64,000 nucleotides of DNA. It comes from Mauremys mutica. Lineage: Eukaryota; Chordata; Testudines; Geoemydidae. The stretch spans positions 71,964,618-72,028,617 of the forward strand of contig NC_059080.1 of the NCBI RefSeq assembly GCF_020497125.1, written 5' to 3'. The notes under the pieces were generated by a model, which saw only the letters and a program-made list of their open reading frames with translations, did not search any database and was not told where the DNA came from. Numbering within the stretch: the stretch's first letter is position 1; every line of letters begins with the position of its first letter. Both the position numbers and the translations under genes were made by a program. Below are positions 13,011-25,761 of this stretch, in pieces.

Positions 13011-13569
13011 CATACATGCTCAGAGCTCTTTATATAGCAGCATCCAATGGAGCTGTGTGGATCTTCCCTCATGGATCCTAATGTTGGGACCCAGGGCATC
13101 TAAGAAGGCACAGCACCCACTATAACTCAGTTCATTTCAGTGGCAGAGACAGTGAGTTAGGCGGCTTTTTTGTCTCTCTCTTTTCAGTGCCTCCGTTTTT
13201 ATTAGTTAGTGGTTTTAAAAACACAAATGGTAGAAACCCTTACGCTTCACAGTGTAAGACAGGCTCTAACTAATGGGGTTAGGAAGACTTCTCCCCTACG
13301 AGCTGTTTAATTCTATAACTGTCTACTAAATTTTGTTCATCTGTTTTTTTAAACCTTCCTCTGAAGCACCTAGTACTGGACACTATCAGAGACAGGACAT
13401 GGACTAAATCAAACCAGTGGAAGGTGGCAGCAAACTTGCCCATCCAGGCTACCCATTATCTGTCCCATACTTTTGGCAAAACACAAAATGACACTGAGTC
13501 TTTAAAGCTAAATTTCTGACTGGATGTCCACCTGGCCGCTGCTGGAGAATGCATGTAAGTGCTTCTATG

Positions 13570-13722
13570 GGCTACCACACTCCTGCCGACACTGCTGTCC
13601 ACCTCGGACAGCATAAGGTATGTTAGTATAAATTGGCATAAGTTATGTTGCTCAGGGGATCATTAATTCACACCCAAGTGATACAACATATATCAATGTA
13701 AGCTGTAGTGCAGCCATAGCCT
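13570..13722. repeat. MITE-like fragment
   Basis: It includes GGCATAAGTTATGTTG and GTAAGCTGTAGTGCAGCCATAGCC, the latter resembling a decayed terminus of the GTGTAGAC class. It is partial. Confidence 0.3.
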
Positions 13723-15627
13723 AAAAAGCACAATGTTACCACCATCAATTAATCCAAACACAAACATAATAAATTATAATAAAACTAAATTTTGATCCAA
13801 ATTCATCTGAGTTTCTAAAAGCAGCTTTATATATCATGGAAAATTTTGAAAAACCTACTTATTTAAGTTTTGTTTCTTTCTCTTTCCTTATCCTTAATTA
13901 CACTAATATAGGCATGGAAATGAGATTTATTTATTTTTTTACAGTTCACTTTCTCCTGATGTTATTCCCCATCCGAAGTCATAAATTTATTAGTGACATC
14001 AAAATTAGTTGCTTGGAATGTGACTGATATGCATCCCATGAGGAGTTAGGATTTCTGGAGGGAATAAACAGCAAGACCCTAAGGAAATATTCTATTTTTC
14101 TGCAAATATCATTATTAACAAGAATGACTAAAGAGAGAAGCAGAAAGTACATGAAAGAGAAAGATTTTCAATGACACATTACCCTCCTCTCACCCCTAAG
14201 ATTTCATTCTTTTGTAGCTATTCCCTAGCGCAGTTATTACCGAAGAGATAATTACATGGTAAACAGGGATGTAATTCAGACTACTATTCTTACCCTTCAC
14301 AAAATAATTTAGGGAATATAACTGCATTTTTCTTAGTGTTTCATAATGTTTTTTCCAATAATTTTTTCTACTATGTGGTAAATTCTGCCTCTCTTCCAAA
14401 GGTCCCTGCCTGATGTGGAACCTGTACAAATCAACTGCATAGGATGAGCGAGATCTTGGGAACTCACACAGGGGACATATAAACCTTAAAAGTCCAGTTC
14501 TCTGGGAACCTCCTGCATGAAGCTGATGAGCACCATTGTGAGTGTACCAACAGATCCACTGGACATTCTCTCTGCCTAGGGGAGGCATAGGTACCGTGGA
14601 AGCTACTCTAGCTCTAAGCTTAGTTCAAAGGATGTGGAGCAGCTCTGTTGCTAAGCTACAGCTTGAGGCAGTGAAGGATACCTTTCCTTTAGCCCCAAAG
14701 GAACTCCTCACTTCACAGCCTAGCTGCTTGTGCTATGTACTGGAGACTGGGTGCTTTATTTGATCAGAAGAAAATTTAGGACAATATAAAAGTTATAATG
14801 AGTACAGTACTCAATAAAACAGGGATCTTGTTGCTTGGATGCTGAAATAAATCTATTTCCAGAGCTTTTATTAAGCACTCCTTAGCTTCTAGGTATGTTA
14901 GTAATTCTATGATTGCTGTAGAAAATATTAATGGAGACTTTTCCATTTCATTTTACAATTTTACTGTATAATGTGGATAATTAGTGTTTCTCATTTGTAA
15001 TGATCTATACCTTAATTTCCATGCTGCAAACCGGAGGGTGAGGGGAAAGAGCACAGAAAATGTTTTCTTGTCCAACATAAATTTAATCCACTTAGATTTA
15101 ACCATAATCAATTAGCCAATATTCCAATAGTCTAGATGAAAAATTTACTAGATATATCTCTGATGTCTGGTTTGACTACTAAAGTGGTATGCTGCTGATC
15201 TTTTCTGAAAACTGCCAAACTGTTCTGGACCTAATCGACATCATATATTACCCATCAGTATAAAGATGCAGCCAAAACTCACTTCCTCTTACAATAGAAT
15301 TTGATAGTCCTAGTTATGTAATTATATGTGCATGTTTGGAAGTATCTAGAGTTTATTTGCTTGTCTGAAACAGATTGTTACACACTCTTCAGGACAGTTC
15401 CCTAAAGGAATTTAAAATCAGCCTCCTTTGTACTTTGAGTCTCATTACTATTTTGGCAACAAAAGCCCTTGGCAAACTGCTGAAGAAATCATTTCTCTCA
15501 CTGGAGTGCCACATTTTTTCTTATAATTCCTAATTATCACAGCCAATTTCCAAAGATTGTGAAGATAAAACAAGACTATTTATTTTCTACCTTACAGTAT
15601 TTATATTTAGGTATACAAGATTAATAG

Positions 15628-15725
15628 ATTTTAAGGCCAGAGGGGACCATTGTGAGAATCTAGTCTGATCTCCTGTATAACATAAATGAATTACTTTCTG
15701 CTTCACATCCAATAGCTCTGAGTAA
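15628..15725 (-). mobile_element. CR1 3'-end fragment
   Basis: The words TTTTAAGGCCAGAGGGGACC and CTAGTCTGATCTCCTGTATAA are the usual CR1 3' end read on the opposite strand. They are also found in the larger copy at 51.6 kb. Confidence 0.7.
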
Positions 15726-17740
15726 ACAAGAGCATATCTAAGCTCTACTTTAATTTCCAGGTAGCAGGATAATTTCAGACATGTTTACAGCTCCCTTGAT
15801 CTCAAGCCTCGAGAAAAATAATATAGCTGCTTATAATGATAGGTAATTTTGTTCAATTTAACTTTGCAGTCTTTCCAAGGCCCAGTTAAAATGTAATGAT
15901 GTCAAAGTAATTTCAGGGGAAGAAGTCAGGGCTGAACTATTTACACCAGTGTGTATGAACAATTTGAAAATCTTATAAATCAGAATCTGAAATGGAAGAA
16001 CTCTGCATTTATTTTAAAGGAAAGAATCTTTCAAGCTTACACATAATCAGTTGATAATGAAAAAATACCTGTATGATTTCACTGGAACCATACATGGTAA
16101 GATATACTAGATCTCATCATGATAAGATGTACTAGATCTCATTCCCATCATTGCTGTTTTGCATCCTTCAGCCTAGGAGCACAAAGCACATACCTTAACC
16201 CTTCTACTTCTCTCACTTCAAGAAAGTCGAGGAACAAAAAAGTAGGAAAGTCAAAAAACAACAATTCTCCTCCAGACCAGTTAGGCACATAGCTTGGGTC
16301 TTGCAACTAATTTTGTTATGTAGATCAGAAACTGTGAACCACACCACTATAACCAGTACAGCTAGTCCTTCCTTCTTCCATAAATCAGTGCAGTCAGAGG
16401 GTGCCACTATATATACTTGCCCTGTGGAGATTCGGCCCCTGTGTATAAAATACTGTAGAGGGCTACTCTGGCTACATCACCTGGAAGCCACAAACTACAA
16501 AACGACTGTCTTCCTTTGCTTTCATAACGTTGATAACAGATCATAATCTCTACTATGACAAAGGCAAGGGAGTGCTTTGGGTCTGAGGAACAGTGCAAGG
16601 CTTTACTTGCTGTTGTCTGGCACAAGTTAGGTATCCAAGCTGTTTTGAATTTAGCAAACCAATCAGAAAGTGTGTCAGTGAGTCTCTTATTACCTTGTGG
16701 ATAGCAGCATCCAGTGAAGTGGGAGAAAAAATGACGGCACAATACCATCAGGTGAAGAACTCAAACACAGTCTCTGGCAACTGACAGACAACTACTTTCC
16801 CATTTCAAGATGCTGAATGTGGGATCTCTCAGCCACAGCATAGGTGACTTTTGAGAATAGCTACAGAATCTGAACTGGACCAGCCAATGAAGGAGAGAAG
16901 ATGACATTACCAAAGCTGTCTGGCAAGTACAGGAAGGTGGCTGACTAAGGTAATGTGCAAGGTCACTATTACTGTGCATTACTGGGAGCGTAGCTGGTTG
17001 TATCGATGGGGGTAACAGACGGGCTCGCTGCATGCACGCTGCTTTGGCTATTGTGCTTAGTGAGTGCAGAAATGCGCTCTCACTATTTCCGTGCTACAGT
17101 GCATCCAACACAGAAATACATTTTTCTCCAGCCATGCCTGTTCATACAGTGCTGGAACAAAATTAGTAATTTTAAGATTGAAATACAATTACCCTCAATC
17201 TCCTCCACTAAAGCACTAATTTACAAAATTACTAATTTTCAAAACTGAGATTCTGTTCTGCGTCATGCACCAGGGTCTTGTTCACCATTTGTTTCTCTGG
17301 TGAACCTACACATGATGCTTGGGTCCTCCAAGTGTATCTGATATTGTCATTCATGACCCTGAACATCACAACAGTTACATCAGCATACGGGCACCATACT
17401 CAGTACATCGTTTGTGCTTGTGTATACTTGGCTCCTAGTGTCGGCGGTGTGTATACTCACCAGAAGTGCTTGCATCGATTCAGAGTGCAGTGCACCATGG
17501 GTAGGCATCCCACTGTGCAACTCGACACCATCCAGTGCACTCTCTTTTGGGAAGTTTTGGAAGTGCGTGATCGGGCCACAAAAAGTTGAGCAGGAGCTAC
17601 TGGGAGCATGGAGTCAACTTCTCAGTTTGCAACTGTCTCCATCCCATCATGTTATCTGTTTCCCATAATCTTTGCACCTTTTTTCAAAATCCCACAAACC
17701 CATGCAGCCCTCTTCAATGTCTGCCATCTCTGACAGAAGC

Positions 17741-18840
17741 ATGGAGCCTGCACAGTTCTACACTTTTATCATGAACATTGTAAGCACAGTGTGCATGATC
17801 CTGGAGTATTTGCACAGCTACAAAAAGAACCAAATGAGTGGAGAACACAATTCCCTGAAGGACAGATTGCTGTGGGACATAGCAAGAACTAATTCGAGCT
17901 TGCTGGTGGCATTCACGGAGTAGCTGCAGATATGGAGTGCTGCTTCTGGGCCCAAGAAACAAGCACTGACTAATGGGATTGGATCATAATGCAGGTTTGG
18001 GATGATGAGCAGTGACTGCAGAACTTTCAGATGCACAAGGCCACATACCTGAATCCGTGTGCCAAGTTCACCCCAGCCCTCCTGTGCAGGGACACCAAAA
18101 TGAGAGTGGCACCAACAGTGGAGAAGCAAGTGGTGATTGCACTGTGGAAATTTGCAATGCCAGATTGCTCCCGGTGAGTCAGAAATCAATTTGGAGTCAG
18201 GAATTCCACTGTAGGGGCTGTAGTCATGCAAAACCATTAATCACCTCTTGCTTTGCAGGACTGACACTCTGGGCAATATGCAGGATATATCCTGAACTGT
18301 GGGAGAACAATAGATGGCATGCATGTCCTTATTTCAGCATCAGACCACTTTGCCACTGAGTACATCAAAGAAAGGGCTACTTTTCTATGGTTATGCAAGC
18401 ACTAGTGGATCACCAGGGATGCTTCGCCGACATTAATGTGGGCTGGTCAGGGAAGGTGCATGATACTTGCATCTTTAAGAACACAGGACTGTTCAGAAAG
18501 CTACAAGCAGGGACTCTCTTTCCTGACCAGGAGATTACCATTGGCAATGCTGAAATACCAATAGTGATCCTGGGGGATCCAGCCTACCCCTTGCTCCCCT
18601 GGCTCATGAAGCCATACGCTGGTCTGACTGACAGCATTAATGAATGATTCAACTACTGGTTCAGCAGGTGCAAAATGACAACCTGTATTGTTTACTGGTG
18701 TGGAGGGCAGAGGTGGAGCAGCAGTCTGCTGAATCTGAACTGCAAGACACAAGGGCTATAAGAAGAGCTCAGAGTGGATCTATAAGGTTCAGGGAGGCTT
18801 TGAAAGACCATTTTAACAGTGAACCAGAGTAATATCTATT
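17741..18840 (+). pseudogene. Harbinger DDE transposase remnant
   Basis: The transposase of PIF/Harbinger elements is a nuclease related to vertebrate HARBI1. The N-terminal part reads MEPAQFYTFIMNIVSTV and SSLLVAFTE, then meets a stop. A middle part with NQFGV and STVGAVVMQ is readable around 18195-18240 in another frame. The catalytic part at 18387-18647 is open for 86 residues and includes ALVDHQGCFADINVGWSGKV, HDTCIF and IVILGDPAYPLLPWLMKPY. These are hallmark motifs of the family. Frameshifts and stops separate the parts; one frameshift lies near 18375 between the EYIKE segment and the block that follows. The gene cannot be functional. Confidence 0.85.
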
Positions 18841-19069
18841 GTAGTGTGCTCTGCCGGGCCCTGCTCTTTTGTGGCCTTACATAAATTGTGTGGTGATTGC
18901 TGTACATCTATGAATATAACATTGTCAATGAACCTATTGATTTTGTTTGTGACTGATCCTATGAGTTGTGTGACATTGTGCAATAACACGTATCAAGATT
19001 ATTGTGCAATAACAGGTAATCTGTTGCTTTCAGAACAGCTGAGTATATGTGGTGAACTGATACAGATAA

Positions 19070-19378
19070 GAACATAAGAACGGCCATACTGGGTCAGACC
19101 AAAGGTCCATCCAGCCCAGTATCCTCTCTGCTGACAGTGGCTAATGCCAGGTGCCCCAGAGGGAGTGAACCTAACAGGTAATGATCAAGTGATCTCTCTC
19201 CTGCCATCCATCTCCACCCTCTGACAGAGGCTAGGGACACCATTCCTTACCCATCCTGGCTAATGGCCATTAATGGACTTAACCTCCATGCATTTATCTA
19301 GTTCTCTTTTAAACCCTGTTATAGTCCTAGTCTTCACAACCTCCACAGGCAAAGAGTTCCACAGGTCGACTGTGGAAA
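19070..19378 (-). mobile_element. L3/CR1 3'-end fragment inside the old Harbinger
   Basis: Begins at AAGAACATAAGAACGGCC and includes ACTGGGTCAGACCAAAGGTC and GGCAAAGAGTTCCACAGG. Similar to the older copy at 6272 but less diverged. It lies between the transposase remnant and the partner-gene remnant, so it inserted after the Harbinger element. Confidence 0.75.
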
Positions 19379-20324
19379 CCTGGTGTAGCGAGGACAATCA
19401 ACGGGACACAATCATTCCGGAGTACAAAATATATCGGAAGGACAGAACAGGTCGTGTGGGGGAGTGGCACAGATTAATTATGTTCCAAACAAAAAGCTCT
19501 GTGCAATTTTAAAACAAATACATTAAAAACTTAATAAATTAAGAGAACTGAACCTATGAAGGGGAAAGAACATTCATGTCCATTTCAGCCACATACGCCT
19601 TCCATGGCTTGGTAGTGCAGCAGGACCTGATGCCACATGGATTGTGAGGCACGTATAGGGAGATCGATACATTGAGTTCTCTATGGAATGCAGAGGGAGG
19701 CGACCCTGAGATCATTGAACCTGCAGGTCCATCAGAGTCTGCAGCATCTGTGTTTGCTGCCTGGGAAGCCGCATTATGCCCTGGTGCACCTCCCTCCTTT
19801 TCCTGCTGGGATTCCTGGCCCTTTCTCCTTTCCACTCTTTCCTTCTCCACTTCTCTTCCTTCTCTTTCCACAATGTTCATCTTCCACGCCCTGTGCTTAC
19901 AGTCCAATATGCAGCACTGGCTTGCAGGATTTCACTGAACATGTGATCCTGAATCCTCCTCTTTCTCCTTATCTGGCTCAGGCATAGAGAAGGAGACCCT
20001 GAAGGTAGCAATGGCTGCAGCTGAAGATGAAACACTCAGAGGTACCATTGTGAGCATATTCGCTACTGAAAGTGAAACAAGATGCTGAACTCACTCCCCT
20101 ACATTCTCACTTCACTTGGGATTGCTTGTGCATGGTGCCCAACACACCAGCAGCCATGGTGAGTATGGCTCTCTGGGAGTTGGGGAAATGAAGAGTAAAT
20201 TGCTCAGCTGCATGATTCTAGTAGCGCAGGGCAACAGCACTGAATATTGGCACCATTTTTCATAGGTTGTGATGCTTTAGTTGGTATCTCACTCCTGAGT
20301 GTCTCAAAGGCAGAGAGAACATAG

Positions 20325-20570
20325 TTGCTGCGAAGACGCTCGGACCTTTGTGCTGCTAGCCTGTGTACTGCAATGGCGCCTGCTGAAATTATAGCTGAGT
20401 GGTGTGGAGGAAGAAAGAAGGCAGCCCTCCCTAGAAACCTTCAGCAGACAATTGCAGAGTACCTCCATGAAAATTTCATGAAGATCTCTCAGCAGGATTC
20501 AAAGGACGCCTCTATGCACATAAAAAAAATCTGCTCTGCATGCCTCCCTCTAGAGGGGAACAAAAAGTAG
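20325..20570 (+). pseudogene. Short open frame inside the old Harbinger, unrecognised
   Basis: The frame reads AEIIAEWCGGRKKAALPRNL and then IAEYLHENFMKISQQDS. It has no stop for 81 residues and looks protein-like (helix-forming, charged). It lies between the other transposon parts and may be another piece of the element's proteins. I cannot assign a function. Confidence 0.35.
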
Positions 20571-22544
20571 ATAGCAACTCTACCTCTCTTGGTAGTAGCA
20601 CTACCTCTTCTAGCACAAGTAAATGAATGAAAAGTCAAAAAATATGTCCTGCTACTTTGGGGGTGCCATCCCTCTAATTGAAAATTTATCTACACACTTA
20701 CCTGAGATTCCTTCCCCTGCACCAGGCTCGCCTGCGCTTGACTAGCAGGACTGGCTGGCCTGCGGTGGAGTCAAAAACAGGTCCTGGCTTGCTGCGCAGC
20801 TGGATTCCGCTATCTCCTGTTTCCCATATTACTCCTAGTTGCACTCAAAAATGGAAAGCTTTAAGTGTGCTCGCCAAGCTGGGCAATCAGGAAAAGGAAT
20901 TTCAAAAACGTGTAGGGCTTTAAAAGGGAGGGGAGGTTTCTGGTCTCTGTGGCCCCTGGGCAGCAGAGTTCACAATGGTTACCAACCAGAGTGGTCAGAG
21001 GGTGGCATTGTGGGATAGCTTCTGGAGGACAATTAGGGTTGACATAAGTAACGCAGTGTCTACACGTGCACTGCATGGACCTAAGTACATTGACTGTGGC
21101 TCTATATCATTCGGGAAAGTGGTGTTAGTATATTGGTGTAATAGGGTGCTTACAGTAGTGGGAGATCAATTTAAGTGTAGAAACATGCACGACTAGGTTG
21201 ATGTAAACCACCTTGCATCGACCTAACTTTGTAATGTATACCAGGTGGACCTATATATACATGGTTGTGATGGCAGAAAAGCTGCCATGTGGACACAAAC
21301 CATGTTATTTGTAACTGGTTAGCTAACCAGGCCTCCACCCAGTTATAAAAATCACTGATGTTGAAGTGTGGAGGAACAATTTGTTACAGAAGGCATGAAT
21401 CAGTCAGATCCCATTCTGGCAGCAGCATATTTGATCTCCCTTTTTAAATGTAGAGCTTAGTGACAAACATATCAAGAACCCTTTCAAATGCTTTCCATTC
21501 AGAAAAAAAAAATCACATGAAATACTGTGATTTAAAAAGTAATTCTTCTCTGAGCAGCAACAGTAAAAACATAATTGTTTCTCACTAATAGCATAAAAAA
21601 CCCACTCAGTTTCCAAATAAACACACGTTCCTTACTAACTGCCAGCACTGAAAATCACACTGGGCTTGGATAGTCCAGCCGAGTCATTTCCTTCTTATAC
21701 ATAATCACCAACACAATAGTACTATTGCTGGCCAAACTATGTTCTCAGTCACATTTGTGCAATGCCGCTAACCTTAGTGAGGATCACTGAGGTACAGATT
21801 GATAACAATGAAGTTGCATAGGTGCAACAAAGGACATGAATTTGGCCTGCAGTTCTTTATTACTGGTGGTAGTGCTTGAGAAGGAAAGTACCCAGCTTGA
21901 CTTTCAAAACTGAAGCTGAATTTTGCAGAGCTGGTGGTTTAGAATATATTTGAAAACTGAACAAATATGAGTTGGAATCACCTGGGCATAATAAACCCCA
22001 AAATGAATTTTTACAGCCACTTTTCTGTGTAGAACCACATTTAAAATGGATCATGGCTTTGTGTTACTGCCTCTAAATATGGCACAATTCAATGAAACAA
22101 ATAAACCACATAAAGATGAAAAAAATCACATAGCAATGTGATATGGACCCTTATGAGATTATTTGTATACTGCCTGCAGTATCAGCTTAGAGTGTGGCTT
22201 TCTGCCATGTCTCTGAGGGCTGTATTTATTGCACTAGACAATGGTGCGAGCATACTAAAAGATGGCAGGACTGGCTAAAATAATAGATTTCCCACACGAG
22301 AATTTCCCATTACACGCTTGTTGTGTTCCTGAATGAAAGTAATTGGAAACACCCACAGTGCAGGCAAATTTGCAATTAACAATATTTTGGGGCCAAACAG
22401 ACAGACCGTCAAGTGTGTCTGATCCCCCAAGGAGCTGAGGCAGACTGTAAAAGGCAGAGGTTTTATCTATGCTCATTGGTTCAGTCTGAAAATGGGTAAG
22501 ATCATGAAAGGATTGACTAATCCTATTTTAACATATACACACTG

Positions 22545-22617
22545 TATAATAATAAATAGCAACACCGATTATCTGAAGACCTCAAAGCACTTTACAAACT
22601 TAATGAACTGTGTGTCA
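22545..22617 (+). repeat. MIR-type SINE, left part
   Basis: CTCAAAGCACTTTACAAAC followed by TTAATGAAC matches the core of MIR. The element resumes at 24713 after the Harbinger insertion. Confidence 0.65.
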
Positions 22618-24712
22618 GGGTATGTCTACACTACGGGATTATTCCGATTTTACATAAACCGGTTTTGTAAAACAGATTGTATTAAGTCGAGAGCATGCGG
22701 CCACACTAAGCACATTAATTCGGCGGTGTATGTCCATGTACCGAGGCTAGCGTCGATTTCCGGAGCGTTGCACTGTGGGTAGCTATCCTGTAGCTATCCC
22801 ATAGTTCCCGCAGTCTCCCCTGCCCATTGGAATTCTGGGTTGAAATCCCAATGCAAAAACAGTGTCGCGGGTGATTCTGGGTAAATGTCATCACTCAATC
22901 CTTCCTCCGGGAAAGCAACAGCAGACAATCATTTCGCGCCCTTTTTCCCTGGATTGCCCTGACTGACGCCCTAGCATGGCAATCATGGAGCCCGTTTTGC
23001 CTTTTGTCACTGTCACCATATGTGTACTGGATGCTGCTGACAGACGCGGTACTGCACTGCTACACAGCAGCATTCATTTGCTTTTGCAAGATAGCAGAGA
23101 CGGTTACCAGTCATATTGCACAGTCAGCCATTGTAAATTGGTGATGAGATGATGGTTATCAGTCGTTCTGTACTGTCTGCTGCTATCATGGGTGCTCCTG
23201 GCTGGCCTTGCTGAGGTTGGCCGGGGGTGCATAGGCAAAAATGGGAATGATTCCCCGGGTCATTCCCTTCCTATGTTTTGTCTAAAAATAGAGTCAGTCC
23301 AGGCTAGAATATGGGGCAAGTATACTAGAGAACCAGAGAGCACAGCTGCTCCGTGTCAGATCCCCAGAGATCCCGCAGAAATGATGAGCTGCATGCCATT
23401 CCAGGGGGTGCCCCTGCAACAACCCCACCCGTTGCTTCCCTCCTCCCCCAACCCTCCTGGGCTACCGTGGCAGTGTCCCCCCATTTGTGTGATGAAGTAA
23501 TAAAGAATGCAGGAATAAGAAACACAGACTTTTTAGTGAGATAAAATGAGGGGGAGGAAGCCTCCAGCTGCTATGATAGTCCAGGCAGGACATTAAAGGG
23601 TGGAGGGGGAGAGGAGCCCTGCCCCCGCTGCTATGATAGTCCAGGCAGTACAGAATCTTTTCTTTACACAGTTGCTATGATGAGGATGGTTACCAGCCGT
23701 TCTGTACCATCTGCTGGGAATGACCAGGAGTCATTCCTATTTTTACCCAGGCGCCCCCAGCCGACCTCACCGAGGCCAGCCAGGAGCACTCACAGGATGA
23801 TGACAAGGACGGCTATCAGTCCTTCTGTACTGTACCATCTGGGGAGGGGAGAAGATGCTGCAGTTTAGCGCTGCAGCACCCCGTCTACCAGCAGCATGCA
23901 GTAGACATAGGATGACATTGAAAAAAGGCGAGAAACGATTTTTTTCCCCTTTTCCTTCGGGGTGGGGAAGGGTGCAAATTGATGACATACACCCTGAAAC
24001 ACCCGGGAAATTTTTTTGACCCTTCAGGCATTTGGAGCCCAGCCAAGAATGCAAATGCTTTCCGGAGACTGCGGGGACTGTGGGATAGCTGGAGTCCTCA
24101 ATACCCCCTCCCTCCCTCCATGAGCATCCATTTGATTCTTTGGCTTTCCGTTACGCTTCTCACGCAGCACTGTGCTGAGTCCCTGCTGTGGCCTCTGTCT
24201 ATCATAGATTGGAGATTTTTTCAAATGCTTTGTCATTTCGTCTTCTGTAACGGAGCTCTGATAGAACAGATTTGTCTCCCCATACAGCAATCAGATCCAG
24301 TATCTCCCGTATGGTCCAAGCTGGAGCTCTTTTTGGATTTGGGACTGCATCGCCACCCGTGCTGATCAGAGCTCCACGCAGGGCAAACAGGAAATGAAAT
24401 TCAAAAGTTCGCGGGGCTTTTCCTGTCTACCTGGCCAGTGCATCCGAGTTCAGATTGCTTTCCAGAGCAGTCACAATGGTGCACTGTGGGATACCACCCG
24501 GAGGCCAATACTGTCGATTTGTGGCCACACTAACCCTAATCCGACATGGCAATACCGATTTCAGCGCTACTCCGCTCGTCGGGGAGGAGTACAGAAACCG
24601 GTTTAAAGAGCCCTTTATATCGATATAAAGGGCCTCATTGTGTGGACGGGTGCAGGGTTAAATCAGTTTAACTCTGCTAAATTCGGTTTAAACCCATAGT
24701 GTAGACCAGGCC
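22618..24712. mobile_element. Non-autonomous Harbinger derivative, 2,095 bp
   Basis: The termini are GGGTATGTCTACACTACGGG at the left and ATAGTGTAGACCAGGCC at the right, an inverted pair. A TCA flanks both ends (22615-22617 and 24713-24715), consistent with a 3-bp target duplication. Subterminal sequences on both sides (GCACTGTGGG-type words, CCGCAGTCTCC) are inverted copies of each other. The interior at about 22870-24170 matches, in inverted orientation, the intron of the Myb-like gene in the 4.9-kb element (about 36170-34790). No transposase core and no Myb domain is present, so it would depend on proteins from another copy. Confidence 0.85.
23566..23650 (+). repeat. Short direct repeats inside the 2.1-kb Harbinger derivative
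   Basis: GCTATGATAGTCCAGGCAG occurs twice about 60 bp apart. Related units of the form GGTTACCAG or GGCTATCAG followed by TTCTGTAC recur at 23100, 23154, 23686 and 23810. Confidence 0.8.
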
Positions 24713-24880
24713 TCACAAAACCCCTTGGAATTAGGTATTAGTATCCCCATTTTACAGATGAGAAGAGAACTTAAGTGATTTGTCCAAGGCCTCACAGCTA
24801 GTCTGTGACAGAGCCATGAATAGATTGCAAACATCCTGACTTCTAATCCTGTGCTTTTTTCACTAGACCATCATTCTGCA
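24713..24880 (+). repeat. MIR-type SINE, right part
   Basis: CCCCATTTTACAGATGAG, then GATTTGTCCAAGG and CTCACAGCTAGT, are diagnostic MIR core words. Joined across the Harbinger insertion with the segment at 22545, they form one old SINE. Confidence 0.85.
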
Positions 24881-25761
24881 TAAACAGAAATTGGAAAACT
24901 GGTTTTTACCCCAAAAACTATAGATATCAACAAGTCATAAACCATCTACCACAAGCTTTGAAAAGCTGAATTTCCAAGGTTAAACTATAAAATGTACTCA
25001 CTTCCCACAATTACCTGCTGGGACATGCAATAGTTAAAGGTGAACTGCAAAGTATTTGACAAAAATATTTTAAAAAATTGTAAATTTTCTACCTCCACCC
25101 CAAAAAATGCAGAAAATGCTTAGAAATACAGCACTATGTTTTGGCAAAAATTGAATTAAGTATCACTTGCTGGTCCTGCTCTCTACTCTGCCCTGTGGCC
25201 ATTTTATGTGGAATTAGGCAGCCTCTGAGCACGCCTACAGGATCAGGCCCTGGAGGACAGACAGGTGAGGGAAGGCCGATCTTCACCTGGTTTGAGGCTT
25301 AGGCTGAAGATAGGCATCCAGATGCCTGCCTGGGCAACAGTGCACATGCTCAGAAGCAGAGATTTAGGGAACTTTTACAGCAAAAATGTAGGCACCGAGT
25401 GAGTTCAGGTGCCCACAGGGTTAGGTAACAGCTGAGCAGGGATTCTGTGGATCATAGTAGTGCCTAAATCCCAGATCCTTTGCGGATCTAGGCTAAAGTA
25501 ATTACAGTTTAATGCTTGAAAGAGGAGGCCCTATATATTATATTATATTTTCATAAACAGTCTGTTGAAGATTTGCTGCCAGAACACAAGTGTGGTATAT
25601 TGTAACAGCACAAAAGGATTTAAAAGTTTGTTTTATTTCAGCTACATGTTTCCTTCTTGGCTTATAAAGCTATCATTTAAAAACAGTCCTTGAAATTAAC
25701 ACCTCGTTGAATTGAATTAATAATGTAGTTCACATTCTGCTGCTGCTGCTACTGTTACCTG
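24881..25761. other. No gene or named repeat seen
   Basis: Intronic sequence between the MIR and the hairpin MITE. Short open frames only. Nothing was recognised. Confidence 0.5.

Larger units (their letters stand above)
17400..21261 (+). mobile_element. Old, decayed PIF/Harbinger element
   Basis: The stretch contains a plus-strand transposase remnant (17741-18840) and, on the other strand, a remnant resembling the charged C-terminal part of a Myb/SANT-like partner protein near 19560-19907. The right end near 20975-21261 has a subterminal region (GGCATTGTGGGATAGCTTC) of the Harbinger type and ends around GTAATGTATACCAGG. No matching left terminus was found, so the left limit is approximate. 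An L3/CR1 fragment is inserted at 19070. Confidence 0.65.

Noticed and set aside
14196..14588. 130-codon minus-strand frame with several cysteines and histidines
   Set aside because: Spacing does not fit a zinc finger, and no splice sites or related frames were found nearby. Treated as chance.
16213..17033. Cluster of overlapping frames on both strands
   Set aside because: No recognised motif in any of them, and no transposon ends were found. Possibly part of an unknown repeat, but not supportable.
23566..23650. CRISPR-like spaced direct repeats
   Set aside because: Two 19-bp repeats inside a eukaryotic transposon, without a regular array and in vertebrate DNA.
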